This document shows positions 27,484 to 36,781 of a stretch of 64,000 nucleotides of DNA, in pieces. Origin of the DNA: Klebsiella pneumoniae (GTDB lineage: Bacteria > Pseudomonadota > Gammaproteobacteria > Eutrophobiales > Eutrophobiaceae); assembly GCA_945878555.1 (NCBI GenBank), contig CAMDWI010000011.1, positions 58,441 through 122,440 of the forward strand, given 5' to 3'. Below the pieces are notes generated by a model, which worked only from the letters and a program-made list of their open reading frames with translations, was not told the origin of the DNA and made no database searches. The position numbers and the translations under genes are program-made. Positions within the stretch are counted from its first letter, which is position 1, and each line of letters starts with the position of its first letter.

Positions 27484-28091
27484 AACAGCCTGCATTCGTC
27501 CGCTTCAATCGGAACCCCACACACATTGTATACAGGCTTATCATTCTGTCCACGCTGGCCTGCCCGTCACTGATACAGGCGAACCCGGGTGATGAACTCG
27601 AAGTCATCAGCCCGCTGGTCAATCTGCGCGCACAACCGGATGCCGGGGCACAGATACTGCTGAAACTGGGGCGGGGTCGTCGGGTGGTCAAGGTCAGGCA
27701 TGAGGGCGAATGGGTCGAGGTCTATATTGATCGCGACGACATCGGCACCGGCTGGATCCATGAAACGCTGCTCGCTCCGATACCCGACAGCCATACCGTG
27801 CTGAACAATCATAGCGATGCCTATAACCGGTTTATTGATCCGTTTACCCGGCTGAATGAAGAAGCCAGACAAACGGATGGCGTATTGCCATTCTCCATTC
27901 CGGAAGAATACACCGGCAATCGCATACGCATCACCGCCACATCCGGCTGGCTGCAATCCGATCAGACACGTCGCGAGCAGACAGTCGCCGCCATTTTCAA
28001 ACTCTGGGGACAGGCGGTTGGCCCCGGGCTGACGGCCGAGCTGGTTATACTCGACGCCGAGGGTGCTCCGATGATGAGCATGTTCCGCTAG
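27480..28091 (+). CDS. SH3-domain exported protein
   Basis: 203 residues. Its ATG overlaps the hydrolase stop (ATGA). The N-terminus has a late hydrophobic signal (IVYRLIILSTLACPSLIQANP). A bacterial SH3 domain follows (about 38-100): LEVISPLVNLRAQPDAGAQI, LGRGRRVVKVRHEGEWVEVY and GTGWIHETLL, a typical cell-wall or protein-binding module. The C-terminal half (SGWLQSDQTRREQTVAAIFK) is helical and not assignable. The product is probably periplasmic. Confidence 0.8.
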   Translation: MKQPAFVRFNRNPTHIVYRLIILSTLACPSLIQANPGDELEVISPLVNLRAQPDAGAQILLKLGRGRRVVKVRHEGEWVEVYIDRDDIGTGWIHETLLAPIPDSHTVLNNHSDAYNRFIDPFTRLNEEARQTDGVLPFSIPEEYTGNRIRITATSGWLQSDQTRREQTVAAIFKLWGQAVGPGLTAELVILDAEGAPMMSMFR

Positions 28092-28133
28092 GTAATTATG
28101 ACAACCACCCGCAACTACATTGCATACCGGTAA

Positions 28134-29384
28134 ATGCAACAAGTCCATTTATCGTTTTTTACATTGCTATTGTGGCTGGTATTCGCATTTCCGCTACCTG
28201 TCTTCGCTCATGCCAGCCTGCTGGGTACTGTGCCTGAAAATGGCGTAACACTTGCAGAAGCCCCTGTTACGATATCGCTGCAATTTAATGAGCCTGTATC
28301 ACCGGTACGAGTAAATTTGCTTGATGGCAACGGCAATGTTATCCCACTGACACAGGCATTATCAGATGGTAATACGCTGAACTTCACACCGGGACCGATG
28401 CCCGCGGAGGGACAGTACCTGTTCAATTACCGCGTCCTCTCCCAGGATGCCCAACCCATCTCCGGTAGCATAGGTTTTGCAGTAGGCAACCTTTTGCCAC
28501 CAGAGGCAAATCCGCTGGCAGCAACAGACATCGGCACAGTACTTCTCACCCGCACGGTCAGGACGCTGCTATTGATAACGCTGCTTGGCAGTATAGGACT
28601 GGTAGTTTACCCGCTGTTGTTTATACAACCCCCAGTACTTGAAGCCTATCGGCGTGACTGGCTGGTCGTGTTGTGTATCTCCGGTATCATTGCAGCGATA
28701 ATCGGACTCGGCCTGTCGGGAGCCCTACTGGCGGAGAAGACGCCATTGTCTATTTTTCAGGAAGAGATCTGGACGCTGGCCAATTCAACGTCGCTGGCGC
28801 GTAGTACGGTCTTTGTCGTCCTGGGTTTTATCCTGATGTTGCTGTCGAATGGTCACGAGATCAATCCGGGGACACGCCTGCTCGGCGGTGCGGGTGTACT
28901 GATAGCCTCTGCCGGCCTCGTCAACAGCGGTCATGCTACCGGGACAACTGCCCTGCTCAGTCCGATATTCCTGATGCATGTATTAATGGCCGGGATATGG
29001 TTTGGTGCGTTGACTATGTTGCTGACTCTGACCACACGTGGAACGGATACGACATCAATACAGGTAATGAAGCATTTCTCCCCCCGGGCAATGCGGATAG
29101 TAGTCATCTTGCTCGTATGTGCCGGTATCATCAGTTGGTATCAACTCGGCACAGTCAGTGCATTAGTAGATACCGCCTACGGGCGCTGGCTGTTGCTGAA
29201 GGCAGGACTGGTGTCGGTGATCCTGGTACTGGCGGTATTGAACCGTTGGCGTTTTACCCCTGCACTTGAATCTGGACAATCTCATGCCCTTACCCGATTG
29301 CAGAATTCAATACGGATAGAAACAGTTGTCATGGCGATTGTTATTGCGATCACTACTGTGTTGGCGTCCACACCGCCACCGTAA
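28134..29384 (+). CDS. CopC-CopD fusion, copper import/resistance
   Basis: 416 residues. Signal peptide ends PVFAHASLLG, giving the N-terminal His expected of a CopC Cu(II) site. A CopC domain (to about 120) contains VTISLQFNEPVSPVRVNLLD and SQDAQPISGSIGFAVG. Then about eight membrane helices of CopD include LFIQPPVLEAYRRDWLVV, GHATGTTALLSPIFLMHVLM and a final helix before STPPP. CopC usually has a D-G-H in the second motif, but here it reads D-A-Q, so one copper ligand seems lost. The gene is close to the metal cluster on the other strand but is separated by the DUF1499 operon. Confidence 0.88.
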   Translation: MQQVHLSFFTLLLWLVFAFPLPVFAHASLLGTVPENGVTLAEAPVTISLQFNEPVSPVRVNLLDGNGNVIPLTQALSDGNTLNFTPGPMPAEGQYLFNYRVLSQDAQPISGSIGFAVGNLLPPEANPLAATDIGTVLLTRTVRTLLLITLLGSIGLVVYPLLFIQPPVLEAYRRDWLVVLCISGIIAAIIGLGLSGALLAEKTPLSIFQEEIWTLANSTSLARSTVFVVLGFILMLLSNGHEINPGTRLLGGAGVLIASAGLVNSGHATGTTALLSPIFLMHVLMAGIWFGALTMLLTLTTRGTDTTSIQVMKHFSPRAMRIVVILLVCAGIISWYQLGTVSALVDTAYGRWLLLKAGLVSVILVLAVLNRWRFTPALESGQSHALTRLQNSIRIETVVMAIVIAITTVLASTPPP

Positions 29385-29406
29385 GAACCCGGCTCTCAAG
29401 CTATCT

Positions 29407-29814
29407 TTAACCCCCCTTCCAACAGGCGAATTCCAAACGCTAACAAGTTTTAAATACCAGGCTGACACTGAACTAGCAACCGGGACCCCGGTTACCGCAG
29501 GGATTGAGCTCGTATCTCCGTATATATTGAAAAAAAAGACTATGTACGGTACCGTACAGTTGAAATGTCTATGCAAGATGGCTGACCACCCCATAGGTTC
29601 TATCAGGTTGGAATTGTATTTAATGACTCTGCCGGGGGGAATTGGTGAGATTCAACCAATCCAGATTATGAAAACACCTGCTTTCCTTGGCTCCTATTGG
29701 CATCGTCAGGTTTATAGCCGTCTGTCAACCGATGCCCTGAATTTTCCTGAAGTGACATCACTACACCTGCCATACCCTGTTACTTACCCACAGTGCGGTG
29801 GTGAAGTAACATGA
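29407..29814 (+). CDS. Possible small protein, start uncertain
   Basis: The frame is open after the copCD stop (entered near 29385) and ends in a TGA that overlaps the ATG of the next kinase (29811). No SD-backed ATG is seen: the first ATG is at 29539 (91 residues, MYGTVQLKCLCK...). A TTG inside copCD at 29326 would give 162 residues. The product has no recognised domain (QADTELATGTPVTAGIELVS, SIRLELYLMTLPGGIGEIQP, TYPQCGGEV). The four-base stop/start coupling is the best argument that it is translated. The given start is only the first codon well clear of copCD. Confidence 0.35.
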   Translation, partial: LTPLPTGEFQTLTSFKYQADTELATGTPVTAGIELVSPYILKKKTMYGTVQLKCLCKMADHPIGSIRLELYLMTLPGGIGEIQPIQIMKTPAFLGSYWHRQVYSRLSTDALNFPEVTSLHLPYPVTYPQCGGEVT

Positions 29815-32234
29815 GACTCCCGCCGCGCAATGATCTGCGCTGGGCATTAGTTGTCTTCAGCACCGGCTTTCTGCTGTTAATATGGGTCTGGCTTGCATTA
29901 CATCTTGTGTCCGAGCGCGCCTACACGCTCGAAAGCCGTAGAGCAGAGAATGATAATCTGGCGAGATTTTTCGAAGAACATGTTCAACGTACTGTGGCAG
30001 CCGCCAGCATCACCCTTAAGCATATAGAAATGGAGTACAGACAGCATGGTGACATGCTGGATCTGGCGCAGTATTACGAAGATCGCCAGGATGAGTTTGA
30101 GCCATACACATCACTGGGTGTAGTTGATGAACATGGCGATCTGGTGTTGACCAATTTGCCGTTTACAGAACCACTGAACCTCCGATCAGTAGAAAACTTT
30201 CAGTTTCACTCGCGTGACGCATCAGAAGATATATTCATCTCCAAACCCCGATTCGGCACACTGACTCAGAGATCGACAATATTCCTGAGCCGGAGAATAA
30301 ACAATGCCGATGGCAGCTTCGGCGGTTACACGGTGATCAGTATGGATGCGCTGTATTTTTCCCGCTTGTATAACCAGACTGGAAGCGGCGTGGAAGTGAC
30401 GATTACGCTCATTAGACGAGACGGGATCGTCCTTGCAGAAAGATCAAATAACACATCGGTGGAGAGTGTTGCTGGCCAGAATATTATTGACAGCGCATTG
30501 TTCCGCGAGTACCTGCCACAATCAGAGCAGGGTACGTATGATGCGGTTGGCCCGATTGACGGGATAGATCGGCTGTATAGCTACAGGTCCGTCAGGACAT
30601 ACCCGCTGGTCGTGCTCGTCGGTGTTGCCAGCGCAACCGCATTGCAGAGATTTGAAACGCGAAAGAATATTTATCTGAGGTCGGCTGGCGCTATCAGCCT
30701 CGTGATCCTCATATTTACCGGACTAATGATGTCCCAGATTTCACACGAGATCCGGATGACCGATGAAATCCGCAAAAGAGAGGAGCGCTATGCCCTTATC
30801 GAGCGCGGTACTAACGATGGCATATGGGACTGGGACCTGAACTCCGGTGCGTCTTATTTTTCACCGCGTTGGAAAGAAATTCACGGCAACCAGAATGATG
30901 AAACGCAGATCCACAGTGAGGCATTTCTGGAATCGATTCATCCCGAAGACCGTAAAAAATATGAGCAGATCATGGCTCAGCGCACACCTGAGGAAAAAAA
31001 GCCCTACAGGATTGAATACCGGTTTCAGAAAAATAACGGCGAATTACACTGGCTATTATCACGTGGTAAAGTAGTGCGGGACAAAGTTGGACAACCCTCC
31101 CGTATAGTCGGAACGGTCACCGACATTACCGAGCGCAAGAATCTGGAATTATATCTGGAATCTCAGTCCAGATTGCTGGACTTGATATTTACTCATACGC
31201 TGGAGAGCATCGCATTACTTGACAAGGACTACAACTTTATAAAGGTGAGCGATTCCTATGCGAAGGCCACTCAGAGGGAAGTGTCCGAATTCGAGGGACG
31301 AAATCACTTCGATCTCTTTCCGTCCAATTTTGAGCAGGAACTGGAACCCTATCGGCAGGAAAAGAGGATTTACAGCCGTGCAGAGCGACCATTCGTATTT
31401 CCAGATCATCCGGAGCTGGGCACTACCTACTGGGACCTTGGTCTCGTACCTTTCCTGGACGAGGACAGAGAAATTGAGTTGTTCCTCTTTACACTCAGGG
31501 ATGTTACCCGGCGTGTTCGCGCCGATGAGAAGGTTCGCGATTATGCCCAGCGTATGAGTGCCCTGTCGGATCATATTATTACCGTTCAGGAAGAAGACCG
31601 CCGCGCGTTAGCGCGTGAACTACATGACGAGGTAGGTCAGAATCTGACCGCCGTTAAAATCCATCTGCAGGCCCTGTTAGCAAAATATCAGGATGACGAT
31701 ATGGTGTTTTTAAAAGACACCCTGCGTATTGCACTTGATACCACCGCAATAGTGCTGGAACAGGTGCGTGATATATCCATGAATCTTCGTCCAATGCAAC
31801 TAGATGAACTGGGACTGGTTGTAGCGCTGGGATCACTTCTGGAACGTAGTGCCAACCTTTCAGGCTGGATTTCCCATTTTGACGAAAATCTCCCAAAGAC
31901 ACCCTTAAATTCCAACCTTGAAATCGCATGTTATCGCGTGGCACAGGAGGCACTAACCAATATTATGCGTCATGCCGATGCCACTGAAGTCTGGCTAACA
32001 CTTCACCAGACAAATCAAGCGCTGATACTCACTGTGCGGGACAATGGCCGTGGCTTTGATCCCACTATACGGGTGCAGCCCGGGACTTCAGGTCTGGGAT
32101 TACTTGGCATCGAAGAAAGGGTCAAGAATCTGAAAGGTCATCTAGATATACGATCGAAATGTGGCGAGGGGACTCTGCTGCAAGTGATCTTCCCGATTTC
32201 CGAAATTTACCCGGATCGCGGAGAACTGGCATGA
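29811..32234 (+). CDS. Membrane sensor histidine kinase, NarX/HisKA_3 type
   Basis: 807 residues. An N-terminal membrane helix (ALVVFSTGFLLLIWVWLALH), a ~240-residue extracytoplasmic Cache-like sensor (LGVVDEHGDLVLTNLPF, GYTVISMDALYFSRLYN), and a second membrane helix (SAGAISLVILIFTGLMM). Two PAS domains (the first ending IVGTVTDITERKNLE) precede the phosphoacceptor DRRALARELHDEVGQNLTAV (HisKA_3, His in RELHDE) and an HATPase with DNGRGFDP and GLGLLGIEERV. It is coupled by ATGA to the response regulator, its obvious partner. The ligand is unknown. Confidence 0.92.
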   Translation: MRLPPRNDLRWALVVFSTGFLLLIWVWLALHLVSERAYTLESRRAENDNLARFFEEHVQRTVAAASITLKHIEMEYRQHGDMLDLAQYYEDRQDEFEPYTSLGVVDEHGDLVLTNLPFTEPLNLRSVENFQFHSRDASEDIFISKPRFGTLTQRSTIFLSRRINNADGSFGGYTVISMDALYFSRLYNQTGSGVEVTITLIRRDGIVLAERSNNTSVESVAGQNIIDSALFREYLPQSEQGTYDAVGPIDGIDRLYSYRSVRTYPLVVLVGVASATALQRFETRKNIYLRSAGAISLVILIFTGLMMSQISHEIRMTDEIRKREERYALIERGTNDGIWDWDLNSGASYFSPRWKEIHGNQNDETQIHSEAFLESIHPEDRKKYEQIMAQRTPEEKKPYRIEYRFQKNNGELHWLLSRGKVVRDKVGQPSRIVGTVTDITERKNLELYLESQSRLLDLIFTHTLESIALLDKDYNFIKVSDSYAKATQREVSEFEGRNHFDLFPSNFEQELEPYRQEKRIYSRAERPFVFPDHPELGTTYWDLGLVPFLDEDREIELFLFTLRDVTRRVRADEKVRDYAQRMSALSDHIITVQEEDRRALARELHDEVGQNLTAVKIHLQALLAKYQDDDMVFLKDTLRIALDTTAIVLEQVRDISMNLRPMQLDELGLVVALGSLLERSANLSGWISHFDENLPKTPLNSNLEIACYRVAQEALTNIMRHADATEVWLTLHQTNQALILTVRDNGRGFDPTIRVQPGTSGLGLLGIEERVKNLKGHLDIRSKCGEGTLLQVIFPISEIYPDRGELA

Positions 32235-32878
32235 GCGTTATACGTGTTCTGCTCGCCGACGACCACGCGCTGGTACGCTCAGGGATACGCCTGGTTCTGG
32301 AGACAATTGACGGCGTTCAGGTCATCGGGGAAGCGCGGGATGGTTACAGCGTAATTGAGCACACGGAGACGTTGCACCCTGATGTGGTCATGCTCGATAT
32401 ATCGATGCCTAACATGAACGGGATTGAAGCGACACTCCGTATCCGGAAAGACTTTCCACAAACAAGAGTGTTAATACTGTCCATGCATTCCGGTGAGGAC
32501 TACGTACTCCAGGCGCTACGAGCCGGTGCATCGGGCTACCTGCTGAAGGATGCAACGCCGAACGAACTGGAAGCGGCATTACGCGCGATAGTGAGGGGCG
32601 AAATCTACCTCTGTACCCGTGTCTCGGGGGTCGTGGTCGAAAATTACCTCCGGAGTTCGAAATACTCGGGACCACTTGATATCCTTACGCCACGCCAGCG
32701 TGAGATCCTGCAGTTGATAGTGGAGGGTAATAGTACAAAGGATATCTCGGAGCAGCTTGGTGTAAGCATCAAAACCGTCGAAACACATCGCACACTTATG
32801 ATGGAAAGGATCGACATCTATGATATTCCCGGTCTGGTTCGCTTTGCCCTGCGTACCGGCCTCATCAAGGATGACTGA
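32231..32878 (+). CDS. NarL/LuxR-type response regulator
   Basis: 215 residues from the ATG at 32231, which overlaps the kinase stop (TGA 32232-32234). The receiver domain has the acidic pair LLADDH, phosphoacceptor Asp56 in VVMLDISMPNMNG and the KDATP lysine. A C-terminal LuxR helix-turn-helix follows (LTPRQREILQLIVEGNSTKD and ISEQLGVSIKTVETHRTLMM). It should bind DNA when phosphorylated by the preceding kinase. Targets are unknown; the hybrid-kinase operon downstream is a candidate. Confidence 0.93.
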   Translation: MSVIRVLLADDHALVRSGIRLVLETIDGVQVIGEARDGYSVIEHTETLHPDVVMLDISMPNMNGIEATLRIRKDFPQTRVLILSMHSGEDYVLQALRAGASGYLLKDATPNELEAALRAIVRGEIYLCTRVSGVVVENYLRSSKYSGPLDILTPRQREILQLIVEGNSTKDISEQLGVSIKTVETHRTLMMERIDIYDIPGLVRFALRTGLIKDD

Positions 32879-33037
32879 TAGCTGGTCATCACCGGTCTGT
32901 GATCACCATCAAACCCGGAGCTATTTGTTCGGCTAGGGTTTTTTGAAGCAGGAATTAAGGCTCCCCCCGATGTTGCCAAGGCATTCATCCTGATATGTTC
33001 ATGCAACTGGAAAAATAAATAAAAAACGGGGGATACT

Positions 33038-36000
33038 ATAAAAACACAAGATTTTTTAGCTAACTCCATCGGGATTGCCCGTCTTGCCGCGCTGCTTACA
33101 CTCATGATCGGCGGTATGGTCATGGTAGGCTGGTTCCTTAATATCCCGCTGTTAAAGAGTGTCCTGCCTCATACGGTGGAAATGAAGGCGAATACCGCTG
33201 TCGGCCTGATGCTGGCAGGTGGAGCACTTTTTATCCTCGCTAACTCACCCACACAAGTATACAGACAAGTGGCTCTCGCGATGTGCTGGACTGTATTCGC
33301 GCTCGGCCTGGCAACGTTGAGTCAAACAATCTTCGGCTGGCAGCTGGGTATAGATGAATTTTTATTCAACGATCCGGTAAATATATACACCCCCATACCT
33401 GGCCGTATGGCACCTTACACCGCCGTTGCATTTGTTTGCATCGGTGTGGCGCTGGCGGCATTGCCGCATCCGGGGCAGCGGCCGCTGGTATGGTTACTCG
33501 CAGTGCCAGTCGCGATGATTGGCCTTGTTTCCTTGATTGGCTATTTGTGGAATGCGAGTGAAATTGTGACCGATCAGTTTATGCCACCGCTGGCGTTGAA
33601 CACAGCATTCGGTGCGCTACTACTTGGTGTCGGCACATTTCTGGCAAGCCAAGGGCTGGATCATGCCGCTAATTTGAATATCCCAAGCAATGGCAATATC
33701 GAGATGAAGGTACTTGGTGGCTTCGTTGCCACCCTGTTGATGCTGATCATCAGCGGGGGCTATATCTATCACAGCAGCGTCACCTACGCGGAGTCCGCAA
33801 GCTGGGTGGCCCGGACCCAGCAGGTGCGGGCGGAGTTGGCCCATTTGTATTCTGATATCTCAGATGCCGAATCGGCACAGTTGACCTTTTTACTGGTTGG
33901 GGAACAACATTTTGAGCAGGATTATAATCGCCTGATCGAACAGATTGAAATCCGGATTACCCGGATTACCAGGCTGATAGTGGATCCTTTGGCAACAGCG
34001 CGACTGGCCGAGCTCAATACGATTATTTCAGAACGTATAAGCTTGCTAGACAGGGTTCATTCCTTGTACACAGCAGATGGCGGTGATATGACAAATATCA
34101 TTCCTGAGGTTGAATCAGGGCTGGCCAGCATGATGACTGTCCGTAATCTGATCGAGCAAATGGAGGATATCGAGGCGGCACTGCTGGTCGAACGTGAGGC
34201 GACTGCGGCAGCCGATCAGAAACAGACGCTGACTTCGTTAGTATTCACAGTGGTAGTGATGATGGGCATATTCGCGTTTCTGTCTTTCAGCCTTCGGCGT
34301 GAGGCGACAGCGAGGGCGGCACGCAAAGCAGAGGTGCGTCGCCTCAATGCCGAATTGCTACAGGGACTGGAGGAACGCACTGTCGCGCTGGATGCATTGA
34401 AAGCGAGTGAACACCGTTATCGCCAGTTCATCGAACTTTCGCCACATGCGGTATTTGTAGTATGTGATGGTATTTTTACATATCTGAATCCGCAGGCGCT
34501 CGAAATGTTCAGGGCAAGTTCAGCGTCGGAGTTACTGGGTCGCTCGGTACTTGATTTTCTTCATCCGGATTACCATGAGACCGCGCGAGAACGCATGCGT
34601 CTGTTGTACGAGGACCATATCATGGTTGCGCCTCGAGAGGAGAAGTGGTTTCGACTCGACGGCTCAGTTTTTGATGGGGAAGCAATTGCCGCCCCCATCG
34701 AACAGGATGGCAAGCCCGGTGCACTGGCAGTATTGCAGGATATCACCGAACGGAAAAGACTTCATTCAGAGCTGTCGATGGCCAGGTCGGATGCGGATCA
34801 GGCCAATCAGGCCAAGTCTGCCTTCCTCGCCGCGATGAGCCACGAAATCCGCACGCCAATGAACGGTGTAGTTGGCATGGTTGAGGTCCTGGCGCGCAGT
34901 CGCCTTGATGAAGAACAAGCCGATGCAGTCAGGACGATACAGCAATCAGCTTTTACCCTGTTGAAACTGATTGATGACATCCTGGACTTCTCGAAAATCG
35001 AGGCGGGCCGAATGGAACTCGAACTTACACCGGTTTCGCTGATCGAAAATATCGAGGCCATCTGCAGTAGTCTTGTTACCGTCGCTAAAAATAAAGGCGT
35101 GGATCTGTCTCTATTCATAGACCCGAATGTGCCGGCCTATGTATGGGCAGACGCCACGCGCCTGAACCAGGTGGTCTACAATCTTGCCGGCAATGCAATC
35201 AAATTCAGTGCTGGGCGACCTCAACAATCCGGTTGGGTATCGATCAGACTGGATGTCGTAACCAAGAATCCATTACGTCTCGCCCTGAGTATTGCGGACA
35301 ATGGTATTGGTATGACGGCAGAGACTCTGGACACATTGTTCACCTCATTCTCACAGGCTGAGAGATCAACCACCAGGCGCTTTGGGGGCACGGGACTGGG
35401 CCTCGCAATCAGCAAGCGGCTGGTCGAATTGATGCATGGAGAGATTGAGGTAAAAAGTCTGCCGGGCATTGGCTCAACCTTTACTGTCTCCTTGCCTTTC
35501 GATATTGCTGAGGAAAAATCGACTTATACCCCTCCGGACCTGTCCGGGCTGGATTGCATTATTCTTTCAAGCGAGTGTCCAGATGCACATCACCTGCGAG
35601 TCTACCTCGAACATGCCGGTGCCCGGTGTCATCTTGCGAATAACCTGAATGCAGCCAGGCAAATGGCAAACAGTATTACGATGCCAATCGTAATCCATAC
35701 GGTAGAATTGGATCGCGTCTCGGACGTGACCGGGACCTTACGACTCGCCTTCAGCAACAATGCCAACACACGCCGCGTAATGATCATCCCGCGATCACAC
35801 CAACGCGCCAGGATAGCCGAGCCCGATGTGGTCACTATGGATGGCTCCCCATTACGGCAACGGACCTTGCTACGCGCAGTGGCGGTGGCAGCAGGCCGGG
35901 CCTCACCCGAGGTCTTCCATGAAGACAACAGCGAATATCTGGTGGAAGACAATCAGATTGTCGCACCCGGTATAGCCGAGGCCCGTGACCATGGTCGGCT

Positions 36001-36766
36001 GATACTGGTAGCCGAGGATGATGCGATTAATCAGAAAGTCATTTTAAAGCAACTCAGCTTGCTCGGATATGCTGCGGAAATTGCCGACAATGGTTATGAG
36101 GCACTGCAAATGTGGCGCAAGGGTCGCTATGGATTACTGCTGTCGGACCTGCATATGCCGATTATGGACGGTTACGAGTTGACTGCGGTAATTCGTCGCG
36201 AAGAAAAACCGGGGCATCGACTCCCGATTCTGGCATTAACCGCCAATGCACTGAAAGGTGAGGTAAACCGCGCCCTCGCAACAGGAATGGATGAATATCT
36301 GACCAAACCGATAAAACTGGATTTACTCGGCGCGGCACTTGAAAAATGGTTGCCCCGGACTGATGCAGGAAAAACTGAAAAAATAACTGTTACTAGACCA
36401 GTACAAGCTGTTCATAGGCTTAACGGAAAGTCAGTCGATCTGAGTGTACTGAAAGGCATGGTTGGTGATGATCCCGAAACAATTCGGGAATTCCTGTCGG
36501 ATTATCTGGCTGCTGCTGAAAAACATACGGCTGATCTATCTGCCGCTGTTGCCGCAGAGAATATCCGGCTGACCGGTGAAATCGCCCACAAGCTCAAGTC
36601 CACCTCACGCTCGATCGGGGCGCTGATACTGGGTGATCTGTGCGCCGAGCTGGAAAACACGGCTAGGGCCGAAGACAAGGCAAGCCTGACGCAAACATTG
36701 CCCAGATTTGAGGCCGCCTTGTCTGAGGTTGTCGAAGATATTGAAGTCTTGCTGGAAGAGATCTGA
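33038..36766 (+). CDS. Hybrid sensor histidine kinase (HK-REC-HPt)
   Basis: Between 1220 residues (ATG at 33104) and 1242 residues (AUA at 33038). I give the longer form because the frame stays open with plausible protein (KTQDFLANSIGIARLAALLT) and GGGGGA lies just before the AUA. Order: multiple membrane helices (to about 200), a CHASE3-like extracytoplasmic segment (QVRAELAHLYSDISDAESAQ), another helix, PAS, HisKA with AMSHEIRTPMNGV, HATPase with DNGIGM and GTGLGLAIS, a degenerate receiver-like region, a true receiver (SDLHMPIMDG), and a C-terminal HPt (AHKLKSTSRSIGA). A complete multi-step phosphorelay in one chain. Confidence 0.88.
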   Translation: MKTQDFLANSIGIARLAALLTLMIGGMVMVGWFLNIPLLKSVLPHTVEMKANTAVGLMLAGGALFILANSPTQVYRQVALAMCWTVFALGLATLSQTIFGWQLGIDEFLFNDPVNIYTPIPGRMAPYTAVAFVCIGVALAALPHPGQRPLVWLLAVPVAMIGLVSLIGYLWNASEIVTDQFMPPLALNTAFGALLLGVGTFLASQGLDHAANLNIPSNGNIEMKVLGGFVATLLMLIISGGYIYHSSVTYAESASWVARTQQVRAELAHLYSDISDAESAQLTFLLVGEQHFEQDYNRLIEQIEIRITRITRLIVDPLATARLAELNTIISERISLLDRVHSLYTADGGDMTNIIPEVESGLASMMTVRNLIEQMEDIEAALLVEREATAAADQKQTLTSLVFTVVVMMGIFAFLSFSLRREATARAARKAEVRRLNAELLQGLEERTVALDALKASEHRYRQFIELSPHAVFVVCDGIFTYLNPQALEMFRASSASELLGRSVLDFLHPDYHETARERMRLLYEDHIMVAPREEKWFRLDGSVFDGEAIAAPIEQDGKPGALAVLQDITERKRLHSELSMARSDADQANQAKSAFLAAMSHEIRTPMNGVVGMVEVLARSRLDEEQADAVRTIQQSAFTLLKLIDDILDFSKIEAGRMELELTPVSLIENIEAICSSLVTVAKNKGVDLSLFIDPNVPAYVWADATRLNQVVYNLAGNAIKFSAGRPQQSGWVSIRLDVVTKNPLRLALSIADNGIGMTAETLDTLFTSFSQAERSTTRRFGGTGLGLAISKRLVELMHGEIEVKSLPGIGSTFTVSLPFDIAEEKSTYTPPDLSGLDCIILSSECPDAHHLRVYLEHAGARCHLANNLNAARQMANSITMPIVIHTVELDRVSDVTGTLRLAFSNNANTRRVMIIPRSHQRARIAEPDVVTMDGSPLRQRTLLRAVAVAAGRASPEVFHEDNSEYLVEDNQIVAPGIAEARDHGRLILVAEDDAINQKVILKQLSLLGYAAEIADNGYEALQMWRKGRYGLLLSDLHMPIMDGYELTAVIRREEKPGHRLPILALTANALKGEVNRALATGMDEYLTKPIKLDLLGAALEKWLPRTDAGKTEKITVTRPVQAVHRLNGKSVDLSVLKGMVGDDPETIREFLSDYLAAAEKHTADLSAAVAAENIRLTGEIAHKLKSTSRSIGALILGDLCAELENTARAEDKASLTQTLPRFEAALSEVVEDIEVLLEEI

Positions 36767-36781
36767 CCAGGAGAAAACTCT

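Noticed and set aside
32884..32908. Possible terminator after the response regulator
   Set aside because: Imperfect stem with a mismatch and no T-run; too weak to list.
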